Source: JACCSI01 sp963815285
GTDB lineage: Bacteria; Acidobacteriota; Vicinamibacteria; Vicinamibacterales; UBA2999
Length of the DNA: 64,000 nt
Reading direction: 5' to 3'
Assembly: GCA_963815285.1 (NCBI GenBank)
Contig: CAWFGB010000005.1
Span: 620,001-684,000, forward strand
Every line of letters begins with the position of its first letter. Positions within the stretch are counted from its first letter, which is position 1. The position numbers were made by a program, and so were the translations under genes. Below are positions 26,920 to 36,500 of this stretch, one piece after another. The notes under the pieces are model-generated. The model was not told where the DNA came from and ran no database searches. It worked only from the letters and a program-made list of their open reading frames with translations.

Positions 26920-27416
26920 AGGCCGTGTACGCGCTCTATCCGGACGGGCAGTCGGCGCAACAAGCCGTCAATCGCCTGAGGGCAGCCGGGCTCGCCGATC
27001 GGGAGATCACCGTGCTCTCTTCCCAGCCGATGGACGACTACGAGTTCGGCCAGATCGACAAGGCGACCTGGATGTGGTGGATCGCATGCGGCGGCGGCCT
27101 GCTGGGGATGGCGACGGCGGTCGGGCTCGCGTGGCTGACCGAAACCTCCTGGCCCATCAACACCGGTGGGCTGCCGACGTTTGCCTGGTGGCCAAACCTG
27201 ATCATCATGTTCGAGCTGACGATGCTCGGCGCGATTCTGGCCACGGTTGCCACGCTGGCCGTCAGCGCACGTCTTGGCCCCAGCTCGAAGCTGTACGACC
27301 CCGAGGTGTCCGACGGAAAGATCCTGGTGGGGGTCGAGAATCCCACTGAAACGAAGGCCGGCGATCTGGAAGCTGCGCTGCGCGCCGCCCCCGATGCGCA
27401 GATCAAGACGATCTAA
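26916..27416 (+). CDS. DUF3341 protein (ActD-like)
   Basis: A 166-residue protein with two membrane segments (IACGGGLLGMATAVGLAWL and LIIMFELTMLGAILATVATL) after a small soluble domain (KAVYALYPDGQSAQQAVNRL). This is the ActD/DUF3341 layout found with ACIII. It overlaps the NrfD gene by 4 bp and ends the cluster; no ActF and no cytochrome oxidase genes follow. A 134-bp part of this gene (27178-27311) is copied almost exactly at 38055-38188. Confidence 0.88.
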   Translation: MKAVYALYPDGQSAQQAVNRLRAAGLADREITVLSSQPMDDYEFGQIDKATWMWWIACGGGLLGMATAVGLAWLTETSWPINTGGLPTFAWWPNLIIMFELTMLGAILATVATLAVSARLGPSSKLYDPEVSDGKILVGVENPTETKAGDLEAALRAAPDAQIKTI

Positions 27417-27426
27417 CCGGCCTCCT

Positions 27427-27478
27427 TACGAGCGGCCGTAGGCCGCGAGTCCTACGAGTGGCGAAGCCACGAGTCAGA
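27427..27478. repeat. Tandem pair of 26-bp hairpin units
   Basis: Two head-to-tail 26-bp units (27427-27452 and 27453-27478) begin TACGAG and each form a small hairpin: GCGGCC-GTA-GGCCGC and GTGGC-GAA-GCCAC. The changes in the stems compensate each other. They lie just after the actD stop and may act as the operon's terminator or be an interspersed repeat. Confidence 0.65.
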
Positions 27479-27776
27479 CGAGCGGTGTGGCGCACGCCGC
27501 TTGCGTGCGTGCTTCCGGCGCGCATGGTCCACCAGCACCGGCCGCGTCGCCAGCGAGGCCAGCGCGAAGAAGTGATGCCGGTCGTGGATGGTCCCGACGG
27601 CGTGCCTCAGACGGCGGTAGACCTCGTTCACGAGCGCCGTGGGCTGCAGGGTGTGCCGGGCCGGCTCGCGGCGCCTGTGTCGCGCGGGGAGCCGGCGCGG
27701 CTCGGTATAGACCTCGTCGAAAGCGGCGTTGGACCGCGTCCCCGTTGTCCGCCGATGTCCGAGTGGTCAATGGCAC
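27452..27776 (-). pseudogene. Remnant of an ECF-like sigma factor
   Basis: On the minus strand, frame one opens MPLTTRTSADNGD and then slips near 27730-27750. The next frame reads AAFDEVYTEPRRLPARH, HTLQPTALVNEVYRRLR and HHFFALASLATRPVLVDHAR, the conserved first half of the ECF-like sigma group. The second half, including the region-4 HTH, is missing and the frame ends in the hairpin repeat. It is a broken relative of the family represented at 5806-6408. Confidence 0.7.
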
Positions 27777-27872
27777 CTGCTAACTCCCTTTGCGCAAGAG
27801 CCACTCGAAACCTATCAACGCCGGTTGATACCTCCTCCGCAGACACCAGCCGTCATCCGCATGGCGGCGCGA

Positions 27873-28220
27873 TCACTCCGGTGCTGACAGCCGGCGCCGC
27901 ACCGCCAGCAGGTCGTCTTTGAGAAAGTAGCCGCACGCGCCCGCCTGTCGCGCGGCGGCCCGCCAACGCTCATCGTCGTACTGGGTGACGATGAGGATCC
28001 GTGCCTTGGGCCAGGCGGCCCGAATCCGTCGGGTCGCCTCGATGCCGCCCAGCCGTTCCATGTGCAAATCCATCAGCGTCCAGTCGGGCTGCTCGACCGC
28101 ATACGCCGCCACCGCCTGAGCACCGTCGGTGCACTCGACAATCGCGTCCGCCAGGTCTGACAAGAGCTGTGTCAACAACCGACACATGTGCGGGTTGTCT
28201 TCGACAATCATCAGCTTCAT
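27873..28220 (-). CDS. Single-domain response regulator (receiver only)
   Basis: A 115-residue CheY-like receiver: acidic pair in LMIVEDNPHM, acceptor Asp in WTLMDLHMER, a Thr in LIVTQYDD and Lys in FLKDDLL. No output domain follows, so it works by protein contact or as a phosphorelay stage. No histidine kinase is adjacent. It may be served by one of the orphan kinases in the window. Confidence 0.86.
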   Translation of the reverse strand: MKLMIVEDNPHMCRLLTQLLSDLADAIVECTDGAQAVAAYAVEQPDWTLMDLHMERLGGIEATRRIRAAWPKARILIVTQYDDERWRAAARQAGACGYFLKDDLLAVRRRLSAPE

Positions 28221-28357
28221 CGGTCACGCTTTCAGGGAGCTGGCACCTGCTGCGGTCTCACCACAGCGGCCAGCGTCAGCGTGGTGCCGGCGACCTTCAC
28301 GATCGTGACATCCTTCTCCGGCATGTGAGCGAGCGGACCGAAGCTGATGTCGCATGG

Positions 28358-29381
28358 TCAGATTAGGAACTGCTCCTCCATCCACAGCATCCCTGGGGCG
28401 TTCGCCCTGGTGACGATCGGGCCGTCGATGACGATTTGCTTCGGGATCGTGAGGCCAGTCTTCGGCCCTCGCGCAGCGGCGACGCCGGCGACGATGGCGC
28501 CGCCGTGGATGCGACAGGAGGAATTGCGGACCGTAGCGTGCATGCGGCCGTCGACCACCGCCTGGATGGCCTGCGGCATCGCGTCCACGCCGCCAATCAG
28601 GATCTCGGTACGCTCGTGCGCTTCCATGACGTGGGCCGCGGCGAGCGCCATGTCGTCGTTGTGGAAGAACGCGGCATCGATCTTCGAGAACGTGGTGAGG
28701 TACGTCTCCCAGAATTGCGCCGTTTTCGCGACGTCCCAATCCGCCGAATCAGTCGCCAGGACCTCGACGCCGGGAAACCTGTCGATGACCGATTGGAATC
28801 CGCGCGCACGCCCTTGCGCGCCGGTATGCCCGAGCGCGCCCTGCGTCATGATGATCGTGCCCTGGCCGCCCATCGCGTCCACGAGCGCCTGCGTGACCGC
28901 GGCGCCCATGAACTCGTTGTCGGGAGCAAGAAATGTCAAGACGTCGATCTGATCGAGCGGCGCGATCAGCGTGTCCATGTCAATCACAGGGGTACCGGCC
29001 TCAATCATCCTAACGACGGGCTCGGTGATCGTGTTGATGTCCACCGCCTGGATGGCGACGAAGTCCCATTTGTCGGATGCGATCTCTTCGACCAACGCCA
29101 GCTGTTTCGTGGCCGACAGCTCGGGATCGAACCAGGTGACGTCGACGTTGAACAGCCGGCCCCAGGTACTCGGCGGCCTCTTTCCCTTGCGCACACCAGC
29201 TGACCTGCAAGCCGATGTTCGAGAACGCGGCGCGCAGCCGCCTGCGTGAGTGGGCTGCACTGGCGCCCTGCTGCGCGCCGGCGAGGAGGTTGACGCCTCC
29301 GAAGGCCGCGATGCCGGTGGCCGCTGCGGCCAGGTGGAATAAATCGCGTCTGCCGGGCTGAAAGCGAAACTCTGGATGCAT
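28358..29381 (-). pseudogene. Periplasmic sugar-binding protein (ribose-type), frameshifted
   Basis: The start at 29381 gives RRDLFHLAAAATGIAAFGG, a twin-arginine-like signal, then AFSNIGLQVSWCAQGKEAAE. At the CCCC run 29160-29163 one extra base shifts the frame. The other frame continues RLFNVDVTWFDPELSATKQL and then a complete Peripla_BP_4 domain (WDFVAIQAVDINTITEPVVR, AFFHNDDMALAAAHVMEAHE, ILIGGVDAMPQAIQAV). It ends LWMEEQFLI. With one base removed it is a full-length binding protein. No ABC permease or ATPase gene is adjacent, so it may serve a two-component sensor or be an orphan. Confidence 0.8.
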
Positions 29382-29427
29382 TGCGTCCTCAATTTCTGAC
29401 TCCGGACTCCGGGCTCCGAGTCTAGGA

Positions 29428-29480
29428 GGCTTGACGGCCTCGAATGTGGACTAAACGAGTCAACTTTTTTCCGTCAAGCC
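29428..29480. repeat. Inverted repeat between convergently spaced genes
   Basis: GGCTTGACGG (29428-29437) and CCGTCAAGCC (29471-29480) are exact inverted copies with a 33-bp spacer that ends in a T-run. It lies between the sugar-binding gene's start and the secreted-protein gene's 3' end. It could be an operator or a terminator. Confidence 0.45.
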
Positions 29481-29517
29481 GACTGCCCGGTCGGAGGCCG
29501 GGCGAGAGTAATAGCGG

Positions 29518-29573
29518 CTAGCGGGGCGGATCGCTGCAACACGCTTGCTGTGTCTGGGGCGCAGCCCCGCTAG
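29518..29573. repeat. REP-like palindromic element, copy 1
   Basis: A 56-bp unit begins CTAGCGGGGC and ends with its inverted copy GCCCCGCTAG. The middle contains CACGCTTGCTGTGTCTGGGG. A second unit of the same design is at 36620-36677. The right arm overlaps the end of the minus-strand gene at 29570. Confidence 0.65.
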
Positions 29574-30019
29574 TTCGTGCTCACCCTGTGCAGCACGATC
29601 GTGCTCACCGGGCTGCCGTCCGGCAAGGTTGCGGTCTCGATCATCAGTCCGCGCTCGACCAGCTCGAACCTGAGGTGCAACTGAACCGTCGCGCCGTTGT
29701 TGAAGCACTCGATGATGAGCGAGTTCGACTGCATCACAGTTCGACTGACGACTGTGCCGTCATCGAAGCTGGCAAAGCCGCGATCCGTGCTGTCGCAGAG
29801 ATGAAGCAGGGTGTCGCGGGCCGCGAGCGCGTACGTGCCGTCGGTGCGCAGGATGAGACTGCGCCGCGCGTCGCCGCCGTCGGATGGGTCCACGCCCATC
29901 CAATACCCTTGAAAATCGGCGTGCCCCCGGGACTGCGCCGACGCCTGGTCCGACCTGGCCGACATGCCTGCCATGAGAATGACTCCGAGAACAGTGGCGG
30001 TGACGAGTGCGGTTCGCAT
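29570..30019 (-). CDS. Secreted hypothetical protein
   Basis: A 149-residue protein with a signal peptide (VTATVLGVILMAGMSARSDQ). The mature part has FQGYWMGVDPSDGGDARRSL, then TDGTYALAARDTLLHLCDS and a beta-rich end (QLHLRFELVERGLMIETA). Two Cys residues may form a disulfide bond. The shape, a small beta-barrel with a W-M-G start, resembles lipocalin-like secreted domains, but I do not recognise a family. It is followed by a REP-like repeat. Confidence 0.65.
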   Translation of the reverse strand: MRTALVTATVLGVILMAGMSARSDQASAQSRGHADFQGYWMGVDPSDGGDARRSLILRTDGTYALAARDTLLHLCDSTDRGFASFDDGTVVSRTVMQSNSLIIECFNNGATVQLHLRFELVERGLMIETATLPDGSPVSTIVLHRVSTN

Positions 30020-30053
30020 ACCTTGGCCTCCTGCATGATGGTAGAGCGATACG

Positions 30054-31345
30054 CTATCGTTGGGAGGACGCGGGGGACGGCGCCCACAGCACCGCGTGAG
30101 GCGCGTTCGTCTTCTTGTCGATCGTAAAGCCGGCGAACAACCCGTTCGAGCTCGCCACGTCCACTACCTCGAACCGCCCCATGGAGGGCATCTCGACCAT
30201 CCCGACGTCCGCGGTCCAGATGAACGCGTGCCGCCGGTGTCCCTTGGTGCTGCTCTCGCCGATGATGGCGCCAGTCTCAGTGACGAAGTCGCCCCTGCTG
30301 TTTCTTCCGCCGAGGGTTCCCAGGTCGATCATGCCACCGTCTGCTGTCCACGCGATCGCGTGCTGGTCGCCGCTCGGGGTCTTGCTGTAGCCGGTGACCA
30401 GCCCCGATGAGTTGAGGTGAGAGGCCAGCTGAAATCGCCTCCAAGAGTGCCGATATCAACGAGCCCGTTTGCCTTTGACCACACGAACCCGTGCGTCTCG
30501 CCGCTCGCCGTCGTGCCGAACCCGACGATCGTGCCGGCGTCGTTGATCGCCGTGGGCCTGATCTCGTCGCCGCCCAGGGAACCGATGTCCTCGAGCCCAT
30601 TGGTCTGCGACCAGAAGAAGGTTCCCTCCGTGCCGTCCTCCCGCTGCACGATGCCCGTCAGCGCGCCCTGCCGGTTCAGGTAGTCCGGCAGCATGTCGCG
30701 ACCGAGCGAGCCGATATCGGACAGGCCTGTCGTCTCCGTCCACGCGAACATGCGCCAGCCGGTTTCAGCAAAGATGGATCCGATGATCAGACTGCCGTCC
30801 TCGGTCGCGAAGCGTCCGGTGCTGTCGACGAGACCGGTCGGATCGAGATCCACGATGCCGCCGGCCTTGGTCCACATGAACGCATGTTCAGGTCCGCCAG
30901 GGATGCGCGAGCTGCCGACAACCAGACCGCTGCTCGTGACGTCTTGCGCAATGGTGAGGCCGCCGCCGAGATCGCCAATCGTGACGAGGCCTTCCGCAAG
31001 AGTCCATATGAAGCCAAGCAGCTCTCCCCCGGGCGTATCGGCGGCGCCGGTCGCGATGCCGTTCACGCTGACGCCGGTGACAAGGCTCTCGGTGCCCCCG
31101 AGCGTGAGCACGACGAAGCCGGTCTGCGCGCTCCAGACGAAGCTGAACGCCGAACCGTCCTGGAGGTTGCCGGCAACGACTCCGTTGTCGCTGATCAATT
31201 GCGCGGAGCTGGCGACGTTCGCTCCGGTGTCTAGCTGCGTGATCGTGTAGGTCTGCTCGGACTGTGGTGTCTGCTCGTCCGAGTCGCCAGCTGACAGCGA
31301 CGCCGAGAAAAGCACGGACACGAGAACAATCAGTCTGCTCCTCAT
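30054..31345 (-). pseudogene. HAF-repeat secreted protein, one frameshift
   Basis: From ATG 31345 (GAGGAGGCGAG before it) there is a signal peptide, then about eight HAF repeats: FSFVWSAQTGFVVLTLGG, LGFIWTLAEGLVTIGDLGG, HAFMWTKAGGIVDLD, GFVWSKANGLVDIGTLGGD. Near 30418-30428 the frame slips. The other frame continues LNSSGLVTGYSKTPSGDQHA and IDLGTLGG and ends in WAPSPASSQR. HAF repeats are found in extracellular acidobacterial proteins; their role is unknown. One base change would restore a protein of about 430 residues. Confidence 0.8.
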
Positions 31346-31374
31346 CTCGCCTCCTCTTTCGATCCGGTTTCGGC

Positions 31375-33372
31375 TCAAGAACAACTGCTCGTCACCATCT
31401 GCGCGGGGCCGTCCGGCGCCGCCCCACCCCTCGAGGAGACGGGCACCGACACGGTGAAGTCACGGCGCGTCGTGTTGCCGGATGCATCCGTCACCCGCAG
31501 GGTGACGACGTACACGCGGCCGTTCTTCGTTTCGTCACGTTCGGCCCGCACCTGGACCGCCTGGCAGTTCGCCGCGATCGCGACATCGCCCGTAGTGATG
31601 CCGTCGGCATCGCCGGCCACGTCGTCGGGTTCGTCGCTGGTGACCTTCTCGATAACGACGTTCCCGAGGGCGAGCGAGGTCTGGCAGGCGTCGCTGACGC
31701 TCTGCACCATCTGGCTCGCGGTGAGGGTGTAGGTGCTGTGATTGGCCGGCCACAGCCGAATCGCCGGCCGGAGCGTGAGCGTGGGGACCGCGGTGTCCAC
31801 GACGTTGACGGTGCGCATGCTCGCGGTGGTGTTGTTCGCGGCGTCGGCGGCCGAATAGGTGATGACGTAACTGCCGGGGACGGCGGGGTCCACGGCGCCC
31901 GACGGGGTCACGGCCACCGGGCCGCCGCAGTTGTCGGTCGCCGTCGCGCCCGGATCGACAAACGCGGTACGGCAGGAGAGCGTCATGGGCTCGGCGCCTT
32001 GCAGCTGGATCACGGGCGTGTCCAGATCGCGGACCGTCACGATGGCCGAGCAGGAACTGGACAGCCCCAGCGGGTCGGCGGCAGTCAGCGTGACGCTGGT
32101 CGCGCCGAGCGCGTAGGGCCCGGGCGGCGCCTGCGTGAGGGTGAGGAGGTCGGCGGCGTCGGGATCGGACGAGCCGTGGTCGATCGACGTGGTGGCCGTG
32201 CAACTGGGGCCGGCCGCGACCGTGAGGTTCTGGCACTGGGCGACGGGCGGCTGATTGAACAGGGCGCTGGCTTCGAGCTCCTTCACGCCGTTGGGGACGT
32301 TGACGTTGGCGGCGAGGGTGCCGTTCTCGAGAGTTCCATCGGCCGTCAAGATAAGCACCCGTCCGCCGCCGCCAGCGCCACCGGCGGGGTCGCTGCGCTC
32401 CCCGCCGTTCGCACTCAGGCTGCCGGAGAGCGACACGATCGGCGCGTGGACCAGGATGCCGCCGCCCGCCCCGCCCCCGCTCCCGTCGGGGCCTCCGCCT
32501 GAGCCGCCGTTCGCCAGCACCATCCCGCCGATGTCCATGGCGCCCACGGCCCCGATCTCCACCGCGCCGCCGCCGCCGCCCCCGCCCCCGCCCTCGCGAC
32601 CGACGGCGCCGCCGCCGCCGCCGCCGCTGCCGCCCTGCAGCTTCAGGGAGAGGTCGCCGTAGGGGGCCCCGCCCAAATCTCCGCCTCCTGCGCCCCCGAA
32701 CGCTCCGCCGCCCGCACCTTCGATATATGCGCCGCCGCCGCCGCCGCCAAACCCCACGCTGCCGCCGCTGCCGCCACCGCGGTCCGTGCCTGGTTGGCCG
32801 TTGGCGAAGCCCGGCCCACCGCTGTTTGCTGCGAACCCGCCGCCGCCGCCGCCGCCGCCGCCCGGTCCGGCGGCACCACCGTTCCCCCCACCCCCGGAGT
32901 CTGGATCGTTGTCTTCTGGATCAATGCGGGTTACGTCCTCCCCTCTAGCGCCGCTGACGTTAATCGTGCCCGCAACCGTGGCCGTGGACTGCGACAGCAG
33001 TGCCATCGGGCGCGAGTTGGTGTTGCGCGCACCCTGCACCGTCACCCCCGCCGGTATGCTGAGGGACGCGAACGTGAATACGGCGATCTCGTCCCGCGCC
33101 ACGCTGCCGCCCGAGGGCGAGAAAAACACGCCCGCGATCGGCGTCGTAATGCCCGGCCCGCTCAAGCTCGGCGCCGCGTTGTTCATGCTGGTGTTAATCG
33201 TGTACGTCCCGCTCGCGAAGGGCGACGCGCCCAGCGACGTGAACGCGTCCGGGTCGAGCGGATACGCGGGATCGGTCTGGGCCGTCGCGATGTGCCCGAC
33301 GCGCCACAGGGCGCCGAGCAGCAAAGGGAGAACGATCAGCGAAGTACGGACGGGTCGTGTCATGATGGTCAT
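31375..33372 (-). CDS. Large secreted glycine-rich protein with HYR/Ig-like domains
   Basis: A 665-residue exported protein. After the signal peptide (LIVLPLLLGALWRVGHIATA) comes a beta-domain (residues 40-140), then about 180 residues of Gly-rich repeats (runs of up to nine G, with GGAGGGDLGG and GGSGGG patterns). At about 375-665 follow HYR/DUF5011-type Ig-like domains (PPVAQCQNLTV, VIQLQGAEPMTLSCRTAFVD, YVITYSAADAANNTTAS) and a final domain with DASGNTTRRDF. Such Gly-rich plus HYR proteins are surface or matrix proteins. The GC-rich repeat is in frame throughout and the opposite strand shows long false frames. Confidence 0.8.
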   Translation of the reverse strand: MTIMTRPVRTSLIVLPLLLGALWRVGHIATAQTDPAYPLDPDAFTSLGASPFASGTYTINTSMNNAAPSLSGPGITTPIAGVFFSPSGGSVARDEIAVFTFASLSIPAGVTVQGARNTNSRPMALLSQSTATVAGTINVSGARGEDVTRIDPEDNDPDSGGGGNGGAAGPGGGGGGGGGFAANSGGPGFANGQPGTDRGGGSGGSVGFGGGGGGAYIEGAGGGAFGGAGGGDLGGAPYGDLSLKLQGGSGGGGGGAVGREGGGGGGGGGAVEIGAVGAMDIGGMVLANGGSGGGPDGSGGGAGGGILVHAPIVSLSGSLSANGGERSDPAGGAGGGGRVLILTADGTLENGTLAANVNVPNGVKELEASALFNQPPVAQCQNLTVAAGPSCTATTSIDHGSSDPDAADLLTLTQAPPGPYALGATSVTLTAADPLGLSSSCSAIVTVRDLDTPVIQLQGAEPMTLSCRTAFVDPGATATDNCGGPVAVTPSGAVDPAVPGSYVITYSAADAANNTTASMRTVNVVDTAVPTLTLRPAIRLWPANHSTYTLTASQMVQSVSDACQTSLALGNVVIEKVTSDEPDDVAGDADGITTGDVAIAANCQAVQVRAERDETKNGRVYVVTLRVTDASGNTTRRDFTVSVPVSSRGGAAPDGPAQMVTSSCS

Positions 33373-33524
33373 CCTTTTCGTGCGGTCCGCACCTCAGCAA
33401 TCGACGAACGATCACCCGAAGACGCGAGCGATCCCGTGCGGCTTGCCAGCAGTGTGGGCGAGGCGCCTGACGGCGCCAATGGAGGGGTCTGCCGTTTTTC
33501 GATGGGCAGGTCTGCGAATTCCGC

Positions 33525-36500
33525 CTAGGTAGGTCTAGGGATCCGCACGGTCACGGTCGTGCCACGGCCCGGCGACGAGTCAATCGTGTGCGTCCCGCCC
33601 AGCATGTCCACTCGCTCGGCGATGCCCTTCAGGCCAAAGCCGCCGGGACGGCTCGCCGCGTGTGGCACCGAGGGCGCGAATCCCTGGCCGTTGTCTCGAA
33701 TCTCGATCTCGATCTCGTGCTCGCGGCAGCGCACGCGGACCTCGGCCTGGTCCGCGTGCGAATGCTTCAACACGTTGTTGAGGCTCTCCTGGATGACGCG
33801 GTAGACGGTGATGTCGCTGGCGGCCTCGAAGACGCCGTCGATGTCATCGACGTCGCTGCGGATCGAGACCGGTGCGATCTCGGCCATCCTCTCGATCATC
33901 GCCCGGATCGCCGTCGTCAGCCCGAGCTCGTCGAGGTGGTGCGGCCGCAGGTTGTAGGAGATGGTGCGGACCTCGTCGAGCGTCTGCGCCACCGCAGCGC
34001 CGATCTCATGGAACTGTGTGAGCGCCTGTTCGTTCGGCTGCGACAGCGCTCCCAGCAGCGCACGATTCTTGACGACGAGCAGGTTCTGGCCGAGGCTGTC
34101 GTGCAGCTCCGCCGCGATCCGCTGTCGTTCATGCTCCTGCGATTCGATGAGCGCGCGCGAGAACGCCTGCTGGGCCGCCCCGGCGCGCTCGATCTGCGCG
34201 ATGCGATACCGCCAGAACAGCCAGAGCATGGCCATCACGATGGCCGCTGCGGCGGAACGGAACCACCACGTCTGGTAGAAGGACGGCAGGACCGTGACGG
34301 CGAGCGACTGCCCGATCTCGTTCCACACGCCCTCGCCGTTGTCAGCGGTGACGGTGAAGGTGTAGGAGCCTGGCGGGAGGTATGAATAGTACGCCGTTCG
34401 CCGCGCCCCGGCGTCCACCCACTGACGATCGATGCCGCTCATCAGGTACCTGAATCTGATCGCCTGGGGACGGCTCCAGCTGAGGCCCGTATATTGAATT
34501 TCGAGGTTCTGCTGGCCGGGAGTCAGTTGAATCGGACCGCCGGGTTCAACCGGCTCCCGCTCGATCGCCGCGCCTTCGATCACGACGCGCGGCGGCTCGG
34601 TGTCACGGCGTCGGGGATCGATGACGACCACACCTTTGGTGGTGGGAAACCAGAGGGAGCCGTCGTGCATCTTCCAGCCGGCGAGTGGAGCCCCCACCCC
34701 CTCGCTGCTCAACATGCCGTCCGCCGTGGTGTATCCGAACGACTCCACGGTCGTGCGTCGGCCGTCGGCCACCTCGTTCAGTTGCGTCAGGCTGGTCCGC
34801 CAGATACCGGAGTTGCAGTTCATCCAGAGGTTCGCTTCGTCGTCTTCCAGAATCTGGAAGATGTCGTCCTTGAAGAGCCCATGGCGCGTCGAAATGTTTG
34901 CGAACTTCCCGTCCTTGAAACGGCTCAGGCCGCCGCCATGTGTGCCGATCCACAACGCCCCTGCGGCGTCTTGGTAGAACGCCTTGACGTGATTGGCCGC
35001 GAGGCCATCGTCGGTGGACCACGACGTCATCTGCCCGCCGGAGATTCGCGTGATGCCGCTTTTGAGCGTGCCGACCCAGATGTTGCCGGAGCGATCCTCG
35101 AACAGCGCCAGCGCTGTATCGTCTACCAGTCCGTCCTTCCTGGTCAGATGGGTCCGATGGCCGTGGCGCACACGGATCACCCCGCCGTCTTCGCGGATGC
35201 CCATCCAGAGCGTGCCGTCGCGAGCCCGAAGCAGCGCTTGCACACGATCCCATGGGAGCCCGGCGCCATCCGCGACCTCGACGAAGCGATCGCGGTGCCA
35301 ATGCGCGAGGGTGGATCCTGAGAACGCCCAAGCCACGCCGTCGAAACTGCGGGCCAGGCCGCGCATCCGATTGCCCGAGCGCCCATCGTTCGTCGTGAAC
35401 ACCGTGAACGCACCGTGCGCGAAGCGGCTCAATCCCCCGCTCGACATGATCCAGATGCTGCCCGCCGCATCCTGGAAAATACTGCCGATGTTGTCGCTGG
35501 GCAGCCCATCGCGCCTGGTGTAGACCGTAAAGCGCGGCTGCCGCAATCGAACCAGACCCTGGTCGGTCCCAATCCAGAGCCCTTTGTCGGCGTCCGGGGC
35601 AATGACCTCTACCCGTGCGCTCGGCAGGCCGTCGGCTGGTGCGTAGTGTTCGAATCGGTTAGCAGCGTAGCGAAAGAGACCGCCGGTTGAGGTCCCGACC
35701 CAGATCGCTCCCTCTCCGTCCTCGTACAATGACTCCACGGCGTCGGTCGTGAGCCCGTGAGCGGGACCGAACCGTGTCACCCCGGGCGAGTCCAGGCGAT
35801 ACAAGCCGCCGCGCATGGGCGCCACCCACAGCGACCCATCCGAGAACCGCTTCAACGTCTTGATGTCAGCGTGCGCGAGCTCGGCGGGGCCGGCATATGG
35901 ACTCACGCGGCCGTCAGTAATCCTCGCGATGCCGCGGGCCGTGCCGACCAGCACCGATCCTGGGCCGTCGTCTGCGAACGCGCGGACGAAACCGTTCGGG
36001 AGGCCATCGGCGACCGTGTACGCGGAGAAGCGGCCGTCGCCCAAAGCGGTTGCGCCGCCGCCGCCCCCGCCGATCCAGAGCGTGCCGGCGCGGTCTTCGA
36101 ACAGGCTGAGCACGATGTCGCTCGAGAGGCCATCCCGGCTCGTGTATTGCGTGAACCGGCCGCCCGCGAGCCGCGAGATGCCGCCGCCGAACGTCCCCAG
36201 CCAGAGTTCCCCATCACGGCTTTCGAGCAGCGCGGTCACGTGCGAATTGCCAAGGCCCGCGGTGTTGCTCGCGTTGAAGAGGGTGAAGCGAACGCCATCG
36301 AAGCGGGCCGCGCCCTCGTAGGTCGCCAGCCACACATAGCCATCACGGGTCTTCGTCACCGCGAGCACGGTGTTCTGCGGCAGCCCCTCTCGCTCCTGCC
36401 ACAGCGTTTGCTGGTAACGCCCGAACACGCGGTTCCCGCTCATCGACTGGGCGTTGGCGCCCGCAGTCCAGAACGCGCTCGCGAGTAGGATGACGACGAG

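Noticed and set aside
25710..27416. A 568-codon frame ending in the ActD sequence
   Set aside because: Only the last 166 codons (from 26916) look like protein; the first part is an out-of-frame shadow of the NrfD gene.
31264..32502. Very long plus-strand open frame antisense to the HYR protein
   Set aside because: It is made of R, G and D codons produced by the complementary GC-rich strand and has no domain; the minus-strand gene has a signal peptide and Ig-like domains.
32560..32900. GC-repeat stretch that could be taken for a tandem-repeat array
   Set aside because: It is the in-frame Gly-rich coding region of the secreted protein, not a CRISPR array or satellite.
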